DNA of 64,000 nucleotides from Marinobacter aromaticivorans (GTDB lineage Bacteria; Pseudomonadota; Gammaproteobacteria; Pseudomonadales; Oleiphilaceae): contig NZ_NIHD01000003.1 in assembly GCF_002806975.1 (NCBI RefSeq), positions 248,001 through 312,000 on the forward strand, written 5' to 3'. How positions within the stretch are numbered: position 1 is the first letter of the stretch; each line of letters begins with the position of its first letter. The translations under genes and the position numbers were made by a program. The notes under the pieces are model-generated. The model ran no database searches. It saw only the letters and a list, made by a program, of their open reading frames with translations, and was not told the DNA's origin. Shown here piece after piece: positions 48,305-57,085 of the stretch.

Positions 48305-50806
48305 CTACTGAACCAGGGTGGTGGCGCTGCCAAGAACAGCGGCACAACTTGCTTTAACGATTGTTTCGGTACGGTTCTGGCAGTTGTTTTCACCGCTACA
48401 CGGTGTCAGCTTGTCTATCAGGCTGACAAGCTCCGCTTGAATATCCGATGCGGCAGGCTGAGTGGACAGGTTCTCGCCCACGAACCGTGCCAACAATGGC
48501 CCGGTAATCAGGCTCTTGCCACTGTGATCAAAGGCTGTTGCGGCAGGTTCAGAGAAGTCAAAGCCCGGGAAGAAGTTCGCCCGTGCCTGCTCATCGTCGA
48601 CGAGAACACTGCAATACTGAATGGCCATCTGCGTTACGGCCATCTGATGAGACGACAGGAATCCGCTGATGTTTTCCACTGTCGGTAGCTGCTGTTTCAC
48701 GGTGGCGAATGTCTGGGCCACACTCTCCTGCGTTTTTTGAATACCAGTCATGCGTGCCATGGACTCATTGATCTCATCAAAAGTTTTCAGGCCGATGTCG
48801 GGCGAACGCTCAAGAACCGGCGGTGCGACGGTTCCGGGCACTGGTGGCTGAGAACGTGAGAAGGTGCTGCTGCCGAGCCGGTCAAAGGTCAGGAAGAACT
48901 CGTCGCTACCAGGACCATTCTCAAGCGCGATGATGGTACCCAGTCGTGATACCGGCTGGCCTTTACCTGGCTCGTAGGTGGCGCTATCCAGAGTCACATC
49001 AAGATTTGCCCAGGCCTGACCGACGGTGGCTTCTTTACCGTTGATGCCCAGGCGCATGCCTTCGAGCTTTATGTTCGATGGCTCTGCATTTGCATCAAGG
49101 CTGATGAAGAAAGGCTCAGTGAAGCGATAGCTGTAGTTGTCGAACACGCTGACATCAAAAGCAATAAAGCTTTCCGGCACATCAATCAGATGGGAAACGC
49201 CGAACAACAGATAGAATTTCTGGCCTACACCCACATCATAATTGGTTTTTACCTGCTCAGGAGTCAGTGCACGGTTATGAAAGGCGACCATGCGAATGGC
49301 GCCCTGCCAGGGAGACCGGCCATCGGTTTCGTTACCAAGTACCAGGGCAAAACTGTCGTCCCACTCGGAAAGCAGACCGGCATCGTCCGGGTCGAGATCG
49401 CCGGAATGCTTGCCGTTAATAAAGATTTGTCGCCCGGTGCCTGGGCTATAGTTCACAACAACGTGCTGCAGAGTGGCCTGCAGGAGCTTGTCGCCATCCT
49501 GGGTTGCGAACGGAGTATTCTCATCGCTGGTGGTGCTGCGATGGAGCACTTCGTAGCGCTGCAAGGTTTGGCTTAGCGTCAGGTTGCGGGCGGTGGCCGA
49601 GCCGGAGTAGGTGATGATGCGTGCATCTTCCTGGGTAATATTACCCGGCGCGACCCATGCTTCAATGGCGTATTCGCCAGAGTCCGTAAGCAGTGCATGC
49701 AGCTTGCTGCTGCTGGTGGTCGAGCCCTGGGCTTTGCCTGCCGGTATTACAGGGCCGGTTTCAGGTTTGACTTCGGGACCTATGTTGATACCCCAGCCCA
49801 GCACCCAGTCCACATTGCCACTGAGTGTGAGGTCCAGTGGTGTGGATACGCCACTGGTATCGTAAGCAATCTGGCCTTCCCCGGCTTTGAACTCGTAAAG
49901 CGCGATAATGTTGTCTTCAAAACGTCCACCCGAATTGGCCAGAAGGCCATCGCTCTCCAGCACCAGCGCCTTGCTGGTAACGAGGCTTGGGTCAACCGGC
50001 TGCAGCGTCTGCAGCGCAGACAGCTCCAGAATCTTCGTTTCCATGTACGCCGCAGAACTTTCGCAATCGCTTGTCCAGCAATTGTGGGCATCGAACCTCA
50101 GCCTTTCCACCAGGCGCGAATTGGCGGGGTTGTTGAGGTTGATCCGGCTTTTGGACTGCTCATAGGCCGTTTCCAGATTGCTACTGGCAATGTATGGAGT
50201 CTGGCCGCTGTCGGCATGACATTCGCTGCAGTATTGGGTTAACGCCGGGTAAACTGTGCTGGCGAAATCACTTGGGTCGCTGGGGAGGATGACCGTGTTT
50301 CCAGGGTTTTTGATCGCCGGGGCGCGAAGCTCGATGGTTTTGACCGAGTTTGCTGAGCCCCCGGCCCAGTTGGAAATGTAGGTGGTGAGTATGTCTGCGC
50401 AGACTGCATCACTGGTTGTCCAGCAGTTGTGCCCGCCCGCCACCTTGGTCACCATGGCAGACTGGGACGGATCCGCAAGGTTCACGACTGTATTGGCCTG
50501 CGCGTATGCGGTATTTACGTTCTGGCCGTCCACGAACGTAGGCGACTGGCCTCCCGTGCCGTGGCAGGAACCACAGCGATTGTCCTGAACCAGATTGTCC
50601 CAGACGTTAAGTTTGAAATTCTGTACATCGTCGCTGGCGGGTGCGGGGCCGCTGTAGCTTATCGTGCCAGAGCCGGGGGTAGTATTCGGCAGGGCTTCGG
50701 TGGACTCGCCGCCACAGCCGCTCAGTACCAAAGCAGCCATTGCCAGAATTGTGATAGTGGCCAGTGAACGCAAGCCAGTTGTTTGCTGACGGATTATGGT
50801 TGTCAT
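48305..50806 (-). CDS. Di-haem c-type cytochrome lipoprotein with LamG-like domain
   Basis: An 833-residue lipoprotein (lipobox LVLSGC, C31). Two repeated haem modules follow: CGSCH (C78-H82) and CSECH (C193-H197). Each is followed some 45 residues later by an HNCW segment and a further cysteine, showing an internal duplication. Residues about 310-520 look like a LamG/concanavalin-type fold (IALYEFKAGEGQIAYDTSG, EYAIEAWVAPGNI, GRQIFINGKHSGDL). The C-terminal 300 residues are unassigned. The start at 50806 is chosen over 50827 because it lies at a normal spacing after GGGGAG; the longer frame overlaps the upstream stop. Possibly binds a polysaccharide or partner protein while carrying electrons. 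Function unknown. Confidence 0.7.
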   Translation of the reverse strand: MTTIIRQQTTGLRSLATITILAMAALVLSGCGGESTEALPNTTPGSGTISYSGPAPASDDVQNFKLNVWDNLVQDNRCGSCHGTGGQSPTFVDGQNVNTAYAQANTVVNLADPSQSAMVTKVAGGHNCWTTSDAVCADILTTYISNWAGGSANSVKTIELRAPAIKNPGNTVILPSDPSDFASTVYPALTQYCSECHADSGQTPYIASSNLETAYEQSKSRINLNNPANSRLVERLRFDAHNCWTSDCESSAAYMETKILELSALQTLQPVDPSLVTSKALVLESDGLLANSGGRFEDNIIALYEFKAGEGQIAYDTSGVSTPLDLTLSGNVDWVLGWGINIGPEVKPETGPVIPAGKAQGSTTSSSKLHALLTDSGEYAIEAWVAPGNITQEDARIITYSGSATARNLTLSQTLQRYEVLHRSTTSDENTPFATQDGDKLLQATLQHVVVNYSPGTGRQIFINGKHSGDLDPDDAGLLSEWDDSFALVLGNETDGRSPWQGAIRMVAFHNRALTPEQVKTNYDVGVGQKFYLLFGVSHLIDVPESFIAFDVSVFDNYSYRFTEPFFISLDANAEPSNIKLEGMRLGINGKEATVGQAWANLDVTLDSATYEPGKGQPVSRLGTIIALENGPGSDEFFLTFDRLGSSTFSRSQPPVPGTVAPPVLERSPDIGLKTFDEINESMARMTGIQKTQESVAQTFATVKQQLPTVENISGFLSSHQMAVTQMAIQYCSVLVDDEQARANFFPGFDFSEPAATAFDHSGKSLITGPLLARFVGENLSTQPAASDIQAELVSLIDKLTPCSGENNCQNRTETIVKASCAAVLGSATTLVQ

Positions 50807-50813
50807 CACGTTC

Positions 50814-52046
50814 TTACTCCCCGGCACAGTAGACGGCAGATTCGGCGAACACCTGCTTCAGGTTGAAGCCTGTATTCCGGAAGCTGGTCACCATTGTCGC
50901 AATCTGGTTGCGATCATCGCTGTTTGAGGGTGGCCGCAGGCATACGTTCTTGAACACTTTCTTTACCTGGCATTCGGCGAAGGCGTCGGAATAGGCAAGT
51001 TCTCTTCCCAGGCTTCTGGCGCCGCTTCCTGAACCAGGCAGGCTGGTATCCCAACCCAGGCGCCGATTGGCACCCTGGCGCCAGTAGTTGTCCCATGAAT
51101 CACCTGTAGTTACATAACCTGGCTCGAAGGTGGTTGAGTTGATGAGGTACTTGCTTTGCACCCGCGACTCAGTGCCCGGCTCATTGATGGTGTTGTAAAC
51201 CAACTGGCCCATAAGCCCATCGGGGTCAGTGTCCGGGTTGTACTCATAATCGTAGTAGGCAAAAGCCTGGGTCATCGGGTCCATGCCGGTATGGCAACCC
51301 ACGCAGTTGTTCAGAAACACCCGGCTGTCGCCACCGGGGCTGCGGGAGACATCCTGGCGGATGCGATCCGGTGGCAGTGTAACGTCGGCAACCTGCTCCA
51401 GGTCGTTACACATATGGTTGATAAGGGTAAAGCGAAACATGGCCCGGTTGGTGCCGGCGCTGAAGAAGGCTCTGGCCGCTGCGCGAGACGTAATTACGCC
51501 GGCGGTTGCGTCAGTGGGCAGGCCAGTTAATCCGGACTGGCTTACGCCCCGGAAGTTTTGGTGGTCGGAAAGGTCGTGACCAAGCTCTTCGATTTTCTCG
51601 TAATGATTGTTGTTCGAGTTGGAATAGGGTGGTACATCGTTCCACATGCCGATGTATAAAATGTCGTCATACAACACTCTGCGAAAATCTGCACCATCTC
51701 TGACCAGCCCGATCACAGTCGCCGTGTAGTCGTTCAGCGGGACGAACGGAGTCATGGCTTCGTTGGTCCAGGGGGCGGCAAGGTTTTTCAGGGTTACATT
51801 GTAAAACGCCGGGTCGGCAATAGCCCGGAAAGCTGCATCCAGCTTTCGGCCGGCCGCAATATCCTGTGCCATGTCATCGAGGACCTCGGCAGAGGGTGGA
51901 ACCCCGGCAATCCTGTCATGGATTCTCTTGGCCTGTTCTCGCGGTCCGGCATTTGCTGCACCCGCGTAAACAGCAGTTATCAGAATCAGCAGTGACATAC
52001 TGCATGCCTTGAATGCGCTGTGCGGCATTCTCTCTTGGGCTTTCAT
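50814..52046 (-). CDS. Exported mono-haem protein, DUF1588/DUF1592-like
   Basis: A 410-residue secreted protein with a signal peptide ending near residue 33 (GAANA|GP). A single haem c motif, CVGCH (C248-H252), is in the context NNCVGCHTGMDPMTQAFAYYDYE. That CxxCH...MDP...YDYE pattern resembles the DUF1588-type segments of planctomycete-style cytochrome proteins. The N-terminal half is helical and unassigned. The start at 52046 gives a good signal; a frame to 52094 is possible. First gene of the minus-strand operon, divergent from the beta-propeller lipoprotein gene. Confidence 0.65.
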   Translation of the reverse strand: MKAQERMPHSAFKACSMSLLILITAVYAGAANAGPREQAKRIHDRIAGVPPSAEVLDDMAQDIAAGRKLDAAFRAIADPAFYNVTLKNLAAPWTNEAMTPFVPLNDYTATVIGLVRDGADFRRVLYDDILYIGMWNDVPPYSNSNNNHYEKIEELGHDLSDHQNFRGVSQSGLTGLPTDATAGVITSRAAARAFFSAGTNRAMFRFTLINHMCNDLEQVADVTLPPDRIRQDVSRSPGGDSRVFLNNCVGCHTGMDPMTQAFAYYDYEYNPDTDPDGLMGQLVYNTINEPGTESRVQSKYLINSTTFEPGYVTTGDSWDNYWRQGANRRLGWDTSLPGSGSGARSLGRELAYSDAFAECQVKKVFKNVCLRPPSNSDDRNQIATMVTSFRNTGFNLKQVFAESAVYCAGE

Positions 52047-52143
52047 GTCGCTGTCCTCAATGTTTTTGGTTGGCACGATAGGCCAATTTGACAATTGTTA
52101 ATAGTTTAGTCTTGCAATTAGCATGAGAATTGTGGGTTGCGCC

Positions 52144-52165
52144 ACGTAATTACATTTACTTACGT
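52144..52165. promoter_or_regulatory. Dyad in the divergent cytochrome/propeller region
   Basis: ACGTAA and TTACGT, 6-bp arms separated by 10 bp, lie midway between the two divergent operons (52047-52261). The 22-bp symmetry is right for a dimeric regulator. No confident -10/-35 pair was found on either strand nearby. Confidence 0.35.
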
Positions 52166-52261
52166 AAAACCCGTAGAGGTTTCAGGAGGCTCAGACTTAA
52201 TTTATGTCATGAATTTCTTTGCCGCAGGGTAGTTTTGCGGTTTTCAGTGGAGCCAGGGCGC

Positions 52262-54913
52262 GTGCCTTATAAACCGAACAAGATCGCCAGAACACTATTC
52301 TGCCTTGGGTTGGCGATCGCACTTTCCGGCTGCCTGCCTGCTGGCGACAGTCAGAAACCGGATCCCGTCGTGCTTGAGGATCCGGTGGCATATGTGAAGC
52401 GCCCTCTGCTATTTGACAGCAATAGCGGGGCTCTGATTGAAGACAATCTGGCAGACCCCTCAAGTTTTCGCCCCGGTGCCCGCCTGTATGTGAAAGCCAG
52501 TGCATCAATCGATGCGAGCCCAAGGGACATATCATCCCGGGCTTTTTCCGGCCCCGAGTTTCTGGATGATGCAGGGCGTTTGCGGTACGACGTGAAAGAC
52601 CTGCACGCTTCCCATGACGGCACGCGGGTTCTGTTTGCCATGCGGGCGCCGGAAATCGAGGGTGTCGATGAGGAAGATCAGCCCACCTGGAATATCTGGG
52701 AATACGACCTTGCTTCCGATGTTCTGCGCAGGATTATCTCCTCCGATGTGACCGCCCGGGCAGGTCAGGACGTGGCACCGGCTTATTTGCCGGACGGGCG
52801 TATTGTGTTTTCGTCTACCCGGCAACGCACCTCCAAAGCCATTTTGCTGGATGAAGGCAAAGGCCAGTTCGCCGGCCTTGATGAAAACCGGGATGTGCCC
52901 GCGTTCGTGCTGCATACCATGGATGAGGACGGCGACAATATTCAGCAGATTACCTTCAATCAGAGCCACGACCTCGACCCATTGGTCAGCGACGATGGCT
53001 TTATTGTATTCAGCCGCTGGGACAACGCCGGTCAGACCCGAAGCAACGGGGTTAATCTTTACCGGGTGAATCCGGATGGAACAGGGCTCACCTATCTCTA
53101 CGGGCGTCATTCCCATGATTCTGTGCCGGGGGCGCGCAATGTTCAGTATCTGAAGCCTCGTAAAACCGACTCCGGCGCCTTGCTGGTGCAGTTGCGTCCC
53201 TTTGAGAGCGACAACTATGCCTCGGCACCGGCCGAGGTTGACATCAATAATTTCGTGGAAGCCGGGCTGCATATTGACGGCAGTGTCGGAAGTGGCCAAA
53301 GCCCACTGGTCCCGGGCATCAGCCTCGACGGGGAGCTTACGCTGAACGGTCGTTACGGCTCTGTTTCGCCGCTTATGGATGGCACTGGCCGATACCTGGT
53401 GAGCTGGACGCCATGCCGGCTCAGCGAGAGAGCATCCAGCCGGATTGTAAACTGTACCGAAGAGCGCCTGGAGTCCGATGCCTATGTTCCTGCACCGCCG
53501 GTTTACGGGCTCTGGCTGCTGGATGTAGCAAACGGAACCCGGAGACCTGTGGTGGAGCCTTCAGAGGGTGAGCAGTTTGATGAAGCAATACTGCTGCGGC
53601 AGCGTTCGCTGGAAGGGTTTATTCCGGAAGCCCAGTTCACGGGAGTTGCCGCTAGCCTGGCAGATGCAGGCTACGGCATTGTGCATATTCGAAGTGTGTA
53701 CGATTTAGATGGAGTGGACACCGCGCCAAACGGTATTGCAGCAACTGCAAACCCTTCCATCACAACAGCGGCACAGCGCCCGGCCCGGTTCCTGCGCCTG
53801 GAAAAGCCGGTATCCATGCCCGACGAGAACGTAAAAGATTTTGACAATAGCGCTTTCGGTCGCAGCCGGGGGCAGCTAATGCGGGAAATCCTTGGGTATG
53901 TGCCGGTTGAGCCGGATGGCTCGGTAAAGGTGGCGGTGCCCGCGAACGTTGCGTTTGCGATCAGCGTTCTGGACGCCCAGGGTCGCAGAATCAGCCAGCG
54001 CCACCAGAACTGGTTGTCGGTGCGCCCGGGAGAAACGCTGGAGTGCCAGGGATGCCACGATTCCGGTTCGCCCGTGTCCCACGGTCGTCCGGATGCAGGC
54101 CCAGCCCCTGCGTGGCGTGGTGCGGGCACCACCGGACTGCCTTTTCCGGGTACCGATCCGGCCCTGTATGCAGATATGGGCGAAACCATGGCGGAGGTTT
54201 ATGCGCGGATTCAGAGTATACGCCAGCCAATACCAGACCCGGTTTATCGCGCAGATGAGTGGACGGACCTTGCCAGCAGCGTCGAAGAGCGGTCACTGGC
54301 CTATGAGAATCTGCAGACACCCCCACCCGTGTCGGGAGTGTGTGCAAACGACTGGACGGCCAACTGCCGGGCAGTTATCAATTACGAAACCCACATTCAT
54401 CCGCTGTGGAGCCTGAACAGAGAAATACTGGATGCGGGAGGACAGGTAATCGGCAATAACACCTGTACCTCATGCCACACCAATACCGATGAAGCAGGGG
54501 CGCCAGCGGTTGCCGCTGCGCAACTGGATCTCACGGATGGCCCTTCTGATGCCGAGCCATTGCATTTCAAGTCTTATCGAGAGTTGTTGTTCCCGGATAA
54601 TGAACAGGAACTGAATTCCGGAGGTGTATTGATAGACACAATGGTTGATACGGGTGATGTTGTGAGGGACGAAGAAGGGAATCCGATACTGGATGAAGTA
54701 ACCGGCCTGCCAACACCCATTCTTGCACCGATAATCGTACCGCCAAGCATGTCAGTCAATGGCGCCCTGGCGAGCGTTGGATTCCGCGAGGTATTCAAGC
54801 CCGGAGGCACTCACGATGGCCGCCTGACACCCGCCGAACTCCGCCTTATCGCAGAGTGGCTGGACATAGGCGCCCAGTATTACAACGACCCGTTCGCCGC
54901 TCCGGAAAACTGA
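52262..54913 (+). CDS. Di-haem lipoprotein with PD40/TolB-like propeller (HzsA-related)
   Basis: An 883-residue lipoprotein (lipobox IALSGC, C24). Propeller-type repeats (DLHASHDGTRVLFAMRAP, APAYLPDGRIVFSSTRQ, DPLVSDDGFIVFSRWD) form a TolB/PD40 beta-propeller. A C-terminal half follows with two haem c motifs: CQGCH (C595-H599) and CTSCH (C735-H739). This layout recalls the hydrazine-synthase alpha-like family found outside anammox bacteria; catalysis is not implied. The start is a GTG at 52262, giving a compact lipoprotein signal; a GTG at 52247 is an alternative. It heads the long plus-strand operon and ends 21 bp before the next gene. Confidence 0.72.
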   Translation: MPYKPNKIARTLFCLGLAIALSGCLPAGDSQKPDPVVLEDPVAYVKRPLLFDSNSGALIEDNLADPSSFRPGARLYVKASASIDASPRDISSRAFSGPEFLDDAGRLRYDVKDLHASHDGTRVLFAMRAPEIEGVDEEDQPTWNIWEYDLASDVLRRIISSDVTARAGQDVAPAYLPDGRIVFSSTRQRTSKAILLDEGKGQFAGLDENRDVPAFVLHTMDEDGDNIQQITFNQSHDLDPLVSDDGFIVFSRWDNAGQTRSNGVNLYRVNPDGTGLTYLYGRHSHDSVPGARNVQYLKPRKTDSGALLVQLRPFESDNYASAPAEVDINNFVEAGLHIDGSVGSGQSPLVPGISLDGELTLNGRYGSVSPLMDGTGRYLVSWTPCRLSERASSRIVNCTEERLESDAYVPAPPVYGLWLLDVANGTRRPVVEPSEGEQFDEAILLRQRSLEGFIPEAQFTGVAASLADAGYGIVHIRSVYDLDGVDTAPNGIAATANPSITTAAQRPARFLRLEKPVSMPDENVKDFDNSAFGRSRGQLMREILGYVPVEPDGSVKVAVPANVAFAISVLDAQGRRISQRHQNWLSVRPGETLECQGCHDSGSPVSHGRPDAGPAPAWRGAGTTGLPFPGTDPALYADMGETMAEVYARIQSIRQPIPDPVYRADEWTDLASSVEERSLAYENLQTPPPVSGVCANDWTANCRAVINYETHIHPLWSLNREILDAGGQVIGNNTCTSCHTNTDEAGAPAVAAAQLDLTDGPSDAEPLHFKSYRELLFPDNEQELNSGGVLIDTMVDTGDVVRDEEGNPILDEVTGLPTPILAPIIVPPSMSVNGALASVGFREVFKPGGTHDGRLTPAELRLIAEWLDIGAQYYNDPFAAPEN

Positions 54914-54934
54914 TCAGGAACCAACGCCATAACC

Positions 54935-55684
54935 ATGCCCATTGCCACTCTGTTACTGATGTTGTGTTTACCTGTGACCGCCTGGGCAGGCTGGCTGTGG
55001 GGCGATGATGAGCCCGGGCAACGGGTTCAGGTTGTGGAGCCTTATGTGGCCTGGCGCACCGGCCCGGCTGTGGGTTATCCGGTTTTCCACAGCAGTGAAC
55101 AAGGGGAGTGGCTAAGGCTTCTGCAGCGCAAGACCGGCTGGATGAAAGTCCGGGACAGTAAGGGTCGGGAAGGCTGGGTCGCCGTAGCTGACATTGCGCA
55201 AACCCGGGATGCAACCGGTGAAAGGGTGAATCTCAGCGTACCGGATATGAAAGCGTTCAGTGAGCGCAATATTGAAGCCGGAATCATGATGGGGGAGTTC
55301 GAAGGGGCCCCGGTAACGGCAGGCTATGGCGGCTACTGGTTTACGCCGAACCTGGCCGCGGAACTCTGGGGCTCGCAGGTGCTGGGCAGTGCCTCGGAAA
55401 TACTGATGGTGAATGCCAATATCGTGCATCAGCCATTCCCGCATTGGCGGGTTTCCCCGTTTTTTACCCTGGGCATAGGCCATATCTGGGTGGACCCGAA
55501 AGCAACGCTCGCGGTACCGGAGGAACGTGACAACTCCGTGGGCCATGCAGGTCTCGGGCTGAGGGTTTACATAACCGAGCGTTATTTTCTCCGGGCCGAG
55601 TTCAAGGACTACAAGGTCTTTACCCGCCGAGCAACCAACGAAGAAGCGACAGAATGGAAAATCGGACTAAGCATCTTTTTCTGA
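54935..55684 (+). CDS. SH3b domain fused to an outer-membrane beta-barrel
   Basis: A 249-residue exported protein with a signal peptide to about residue 18 (TAWA). A bacterial SH3 domain (residues about 30-88; VQVVEPYVAWRTGPAVGYPVF, GWMKVRDSKGREGWV) could bind peptidoglycan. The remaining 150 residues alternate as amphipathic strands and end SIFF, as for a small outer-membrane barrel. It resembles the myxobacterial-type outer-membrane barrel family that includes Glt components. Its last 31 nt overlap the next gene. The protein may tether the outer membrane to the cell wall. Confidence 0.72.
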   Translation: MPIATLLLMLCLPVTAWAGWLWGDDEPGQRVQVVEPYVAWRTGPAVGYPVFHSSEQGEWLRLLQRKTGWMKVRDSKGREGWVAVADIAQTRDATGERVNLSVPDMKAFSERNIEAGIMMGEFEGAPVTAGYGGYWFTPNLAAELWGSQVLGSASEILMVNANIVHQPFPHWRVSPFFTLGIGHIWVDPKATLAVPEERDNSVGHAGLGLRVYITERYFLRAEFKDYKVFTRRATNEEATEWKIGLSIFF

Positions 55685-56313
55685 CCGGGTTTTGCCTGGC
55701 ACAGGTTATGGCTTTTACGCTTCCGGCATTTGCAGCGGGGGAATCCGGGCGCGACGACCGGCCCTTGATCGAGCCGGATGTGAAGCCTGTGCCGGTGGAT
55801 GAAGCCCTGATCGATACCGAAAACTTCGAAATCGGAGCCTTTGCAGGCGTGCTCAATATCGAAGACTTCGAGTCGTCGTTTGTGTATGGCGGCAAACTGA
55901 CTTATCACCTGAGCGAGTCGTTCTTTTTCGAGGCCGGAATAGGTTTTGCCGAGGGCGGAGAAACCAGTTTCGAAAACCTGGCGGGTAACGTGCAAGTGTT
56001 GACCGACAGTGAGCGAGAGTATCGTTATTACAACATCAGCCTGGGTTATAACCTGCTGCCCGGCCAGGGTTTTCTGACCGAGAATTACGCCTTCAACACC
56101 AATTTCTATCTGATTGCCGGGGCCGGCGCCACGGAGTTTGGCGGTGATACCCGTTTTACTGTCAATGCCGGAGCAGGTTATCAGATTCTTCTGACGGACA
56201 GCCTTGCGCTGCATTTGGGTGTGCGCCAGCACTATTACCGCATTGATGTGGTGGGTGCGGAGAAAACATCCATAAACACTGAAATCAGTACCGGAATGTC
56301 GGTCTTTTTCTGA
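55654..56313 (+). CDS. Outer-membrane beta-barrel protein (myxobacterial-type)
   Basis: A 219-residue protein. A signal peptide ends near residue 28 (AFAAG). A short acidic/proline linker then leads into an eight-strand-like barrel region (FEIGAFAGVLNIEDFESSFVYGG, and later TRFTVNAGAGYQILLTDSLALHLGVRQHYY) ending MSVFF. It is similar in layout to the barrel half of the preceding gene, so the pair may be duplicates that form a complex. The start overlaps the upstream gene by 31 nt, showing tight coupling. Confidence 0.75.
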   Translation: MENRTKHLFLTGFCLAQVMAFTLPAFAAGESGRDDRPLIEPDVKPVPVDEALIDTENFEIGAFAGVLNIEDFESSFVYGGKLTYHLSESFFFEAGIGFAEGGETSFENLAGNVQVLTDSEREYRYYNISLGYNLLPGQGFLTENYAFNTNFYLIAGAGATEFGGDTRFTVNAGAGYQILLTDSLALHLGVRQHYYRIDVVGAEKTSINTEISTGMSVFF

Positions 56314-56330
56314 ACACAGGAGCCATTGAA

Positions 56331-56828
56331 ATGAACAACCCGGTTACAGCCACTGTATTGGCACTCGCCTTGTCCGGCGCTGCAATTCCGGTACAGGCAG
56401 GCGCCATCAATATCCCGGCTCCGGATTTCACGCTTGAAAGCCGCTCCGGAGACAATGTTCGGCTTGAAGATCATCGCGGCGAAGTGGTGATGCTGAACTT
56501 CTGGGCCTCCTGGTGCGGGCCATGTCGGCAGGAAATGCCGTTGATGGACGATATTTACAGCCGCTATCAGGATCTCGGGTTCACCATTCTTGCGGTAAAT
56601 GTGGATGAAAACCGCGACGAAGCCCTGCGTTTTCTGGACAAGGTGCCGGTGAACTACCCGATACTGTACGACCCGGAAAGCTCGGTCAGTGAGCTGTACG
56701 AAGTGCCGGCCATGCCCACGACTGTGATGATCGATCGTGACGGCAACGCCCGGTACATTCATTACGGCTACAAACCCGGCTATGAAGACGACTACGAAGC
56801 CCAGATCAGAGAGCTGGTGCGAGAGTGA
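56331..56828 (+). CDS. TlpA-like periplasmic thiol-disulfide oxidoreductase
   Basis: A 165-residue thioredoxin-fold protein with a signal peptide to about residue 24 (VQAGA). The active site is W61-C62-G63-P64-C65 in NFWASWCGPCRQEMP. The cis-proline loop is VPAMPTTVMIDRDG. Such proteins reduce disulfides in the periplasm, for example in apocytochrome c haem sites, which fits the nearby cytochrome genes. The TGA overlaps the DUF4266 start (TGATG). Confidence 0.9.
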   Translation: MNNPVTATVLALALSGAAIPVQAGAINIPAPDFTLESRSGDNVRLEDHRGEVVMLNFWASWCGPCRQEMPLMDDIYSRYQDLGFTILAVNVDENRDEALRFLDKVPVNYPILYDPESSVSELYEVPAMPTTVMIDRDGNARYIHYGYKPGYEDDYEAQIRELVRE

Positions 56829-57085
56829 TGCCGGGGCGGACAAAGGTTATGCGCAGGTTCACCATCATCATGCCGTTGTTGCTGACGTTGCTGCTATCCG
56901 CAACGGCTGGCTGCAGCCCGGTAAAGCCCTGGGTTAAACCCTATGAGCGGGATCGGCTGGCGGATCCCATTATGAGCCTGAGCCGTCACGGCAGGGCAGA
57001 TTCCTACATGCACCACGTTTATCAGGCCAGGGAATCTGCCCGTGGAGCAGAAGGCGGCGCGGGAGGTGGTTGTGGGTGTAACTGA
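56828..57085 (+). CDS. DUF4266 small lipoprotein
   Basis: An 85-residue lipoprotein, with cysteine C29 following LLSATAG. The mature part has a PWVKPYERDRLADPIM segment and a Gly-rich end, GGAGGGCGCN, the family hallmark. The two C-terminal cysteines may bind a metal or form a disulfide handled by the TlpA-like protein. Function unknown. Start is the ATG at 56828. It overlaps DUF3570 by 14 nt; the two families nearly always co-occur. Confidence 0.85.
   Translation: MPGRTKVMRRFTIIMPLLLTLLLSATAGCSPVKPWVKPYERDRLADPIMSLSRHGRADSYMHHVYQARESARGAEGGAGGGCGCN

Noticed and set aside
52080..52135. Possible Fur-type box (ATGAGAATTG and nearby CAATT repeats)
   Set aside because: Only one half resembles the Fur consensus; symmetry and spacing are poor.
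52262..54913. A real hydrazine synthase subunit
   Set aside because: Only the propeller-plus-haem layout is shared. No anammox partner genes are present and the organism is not an anammox type.
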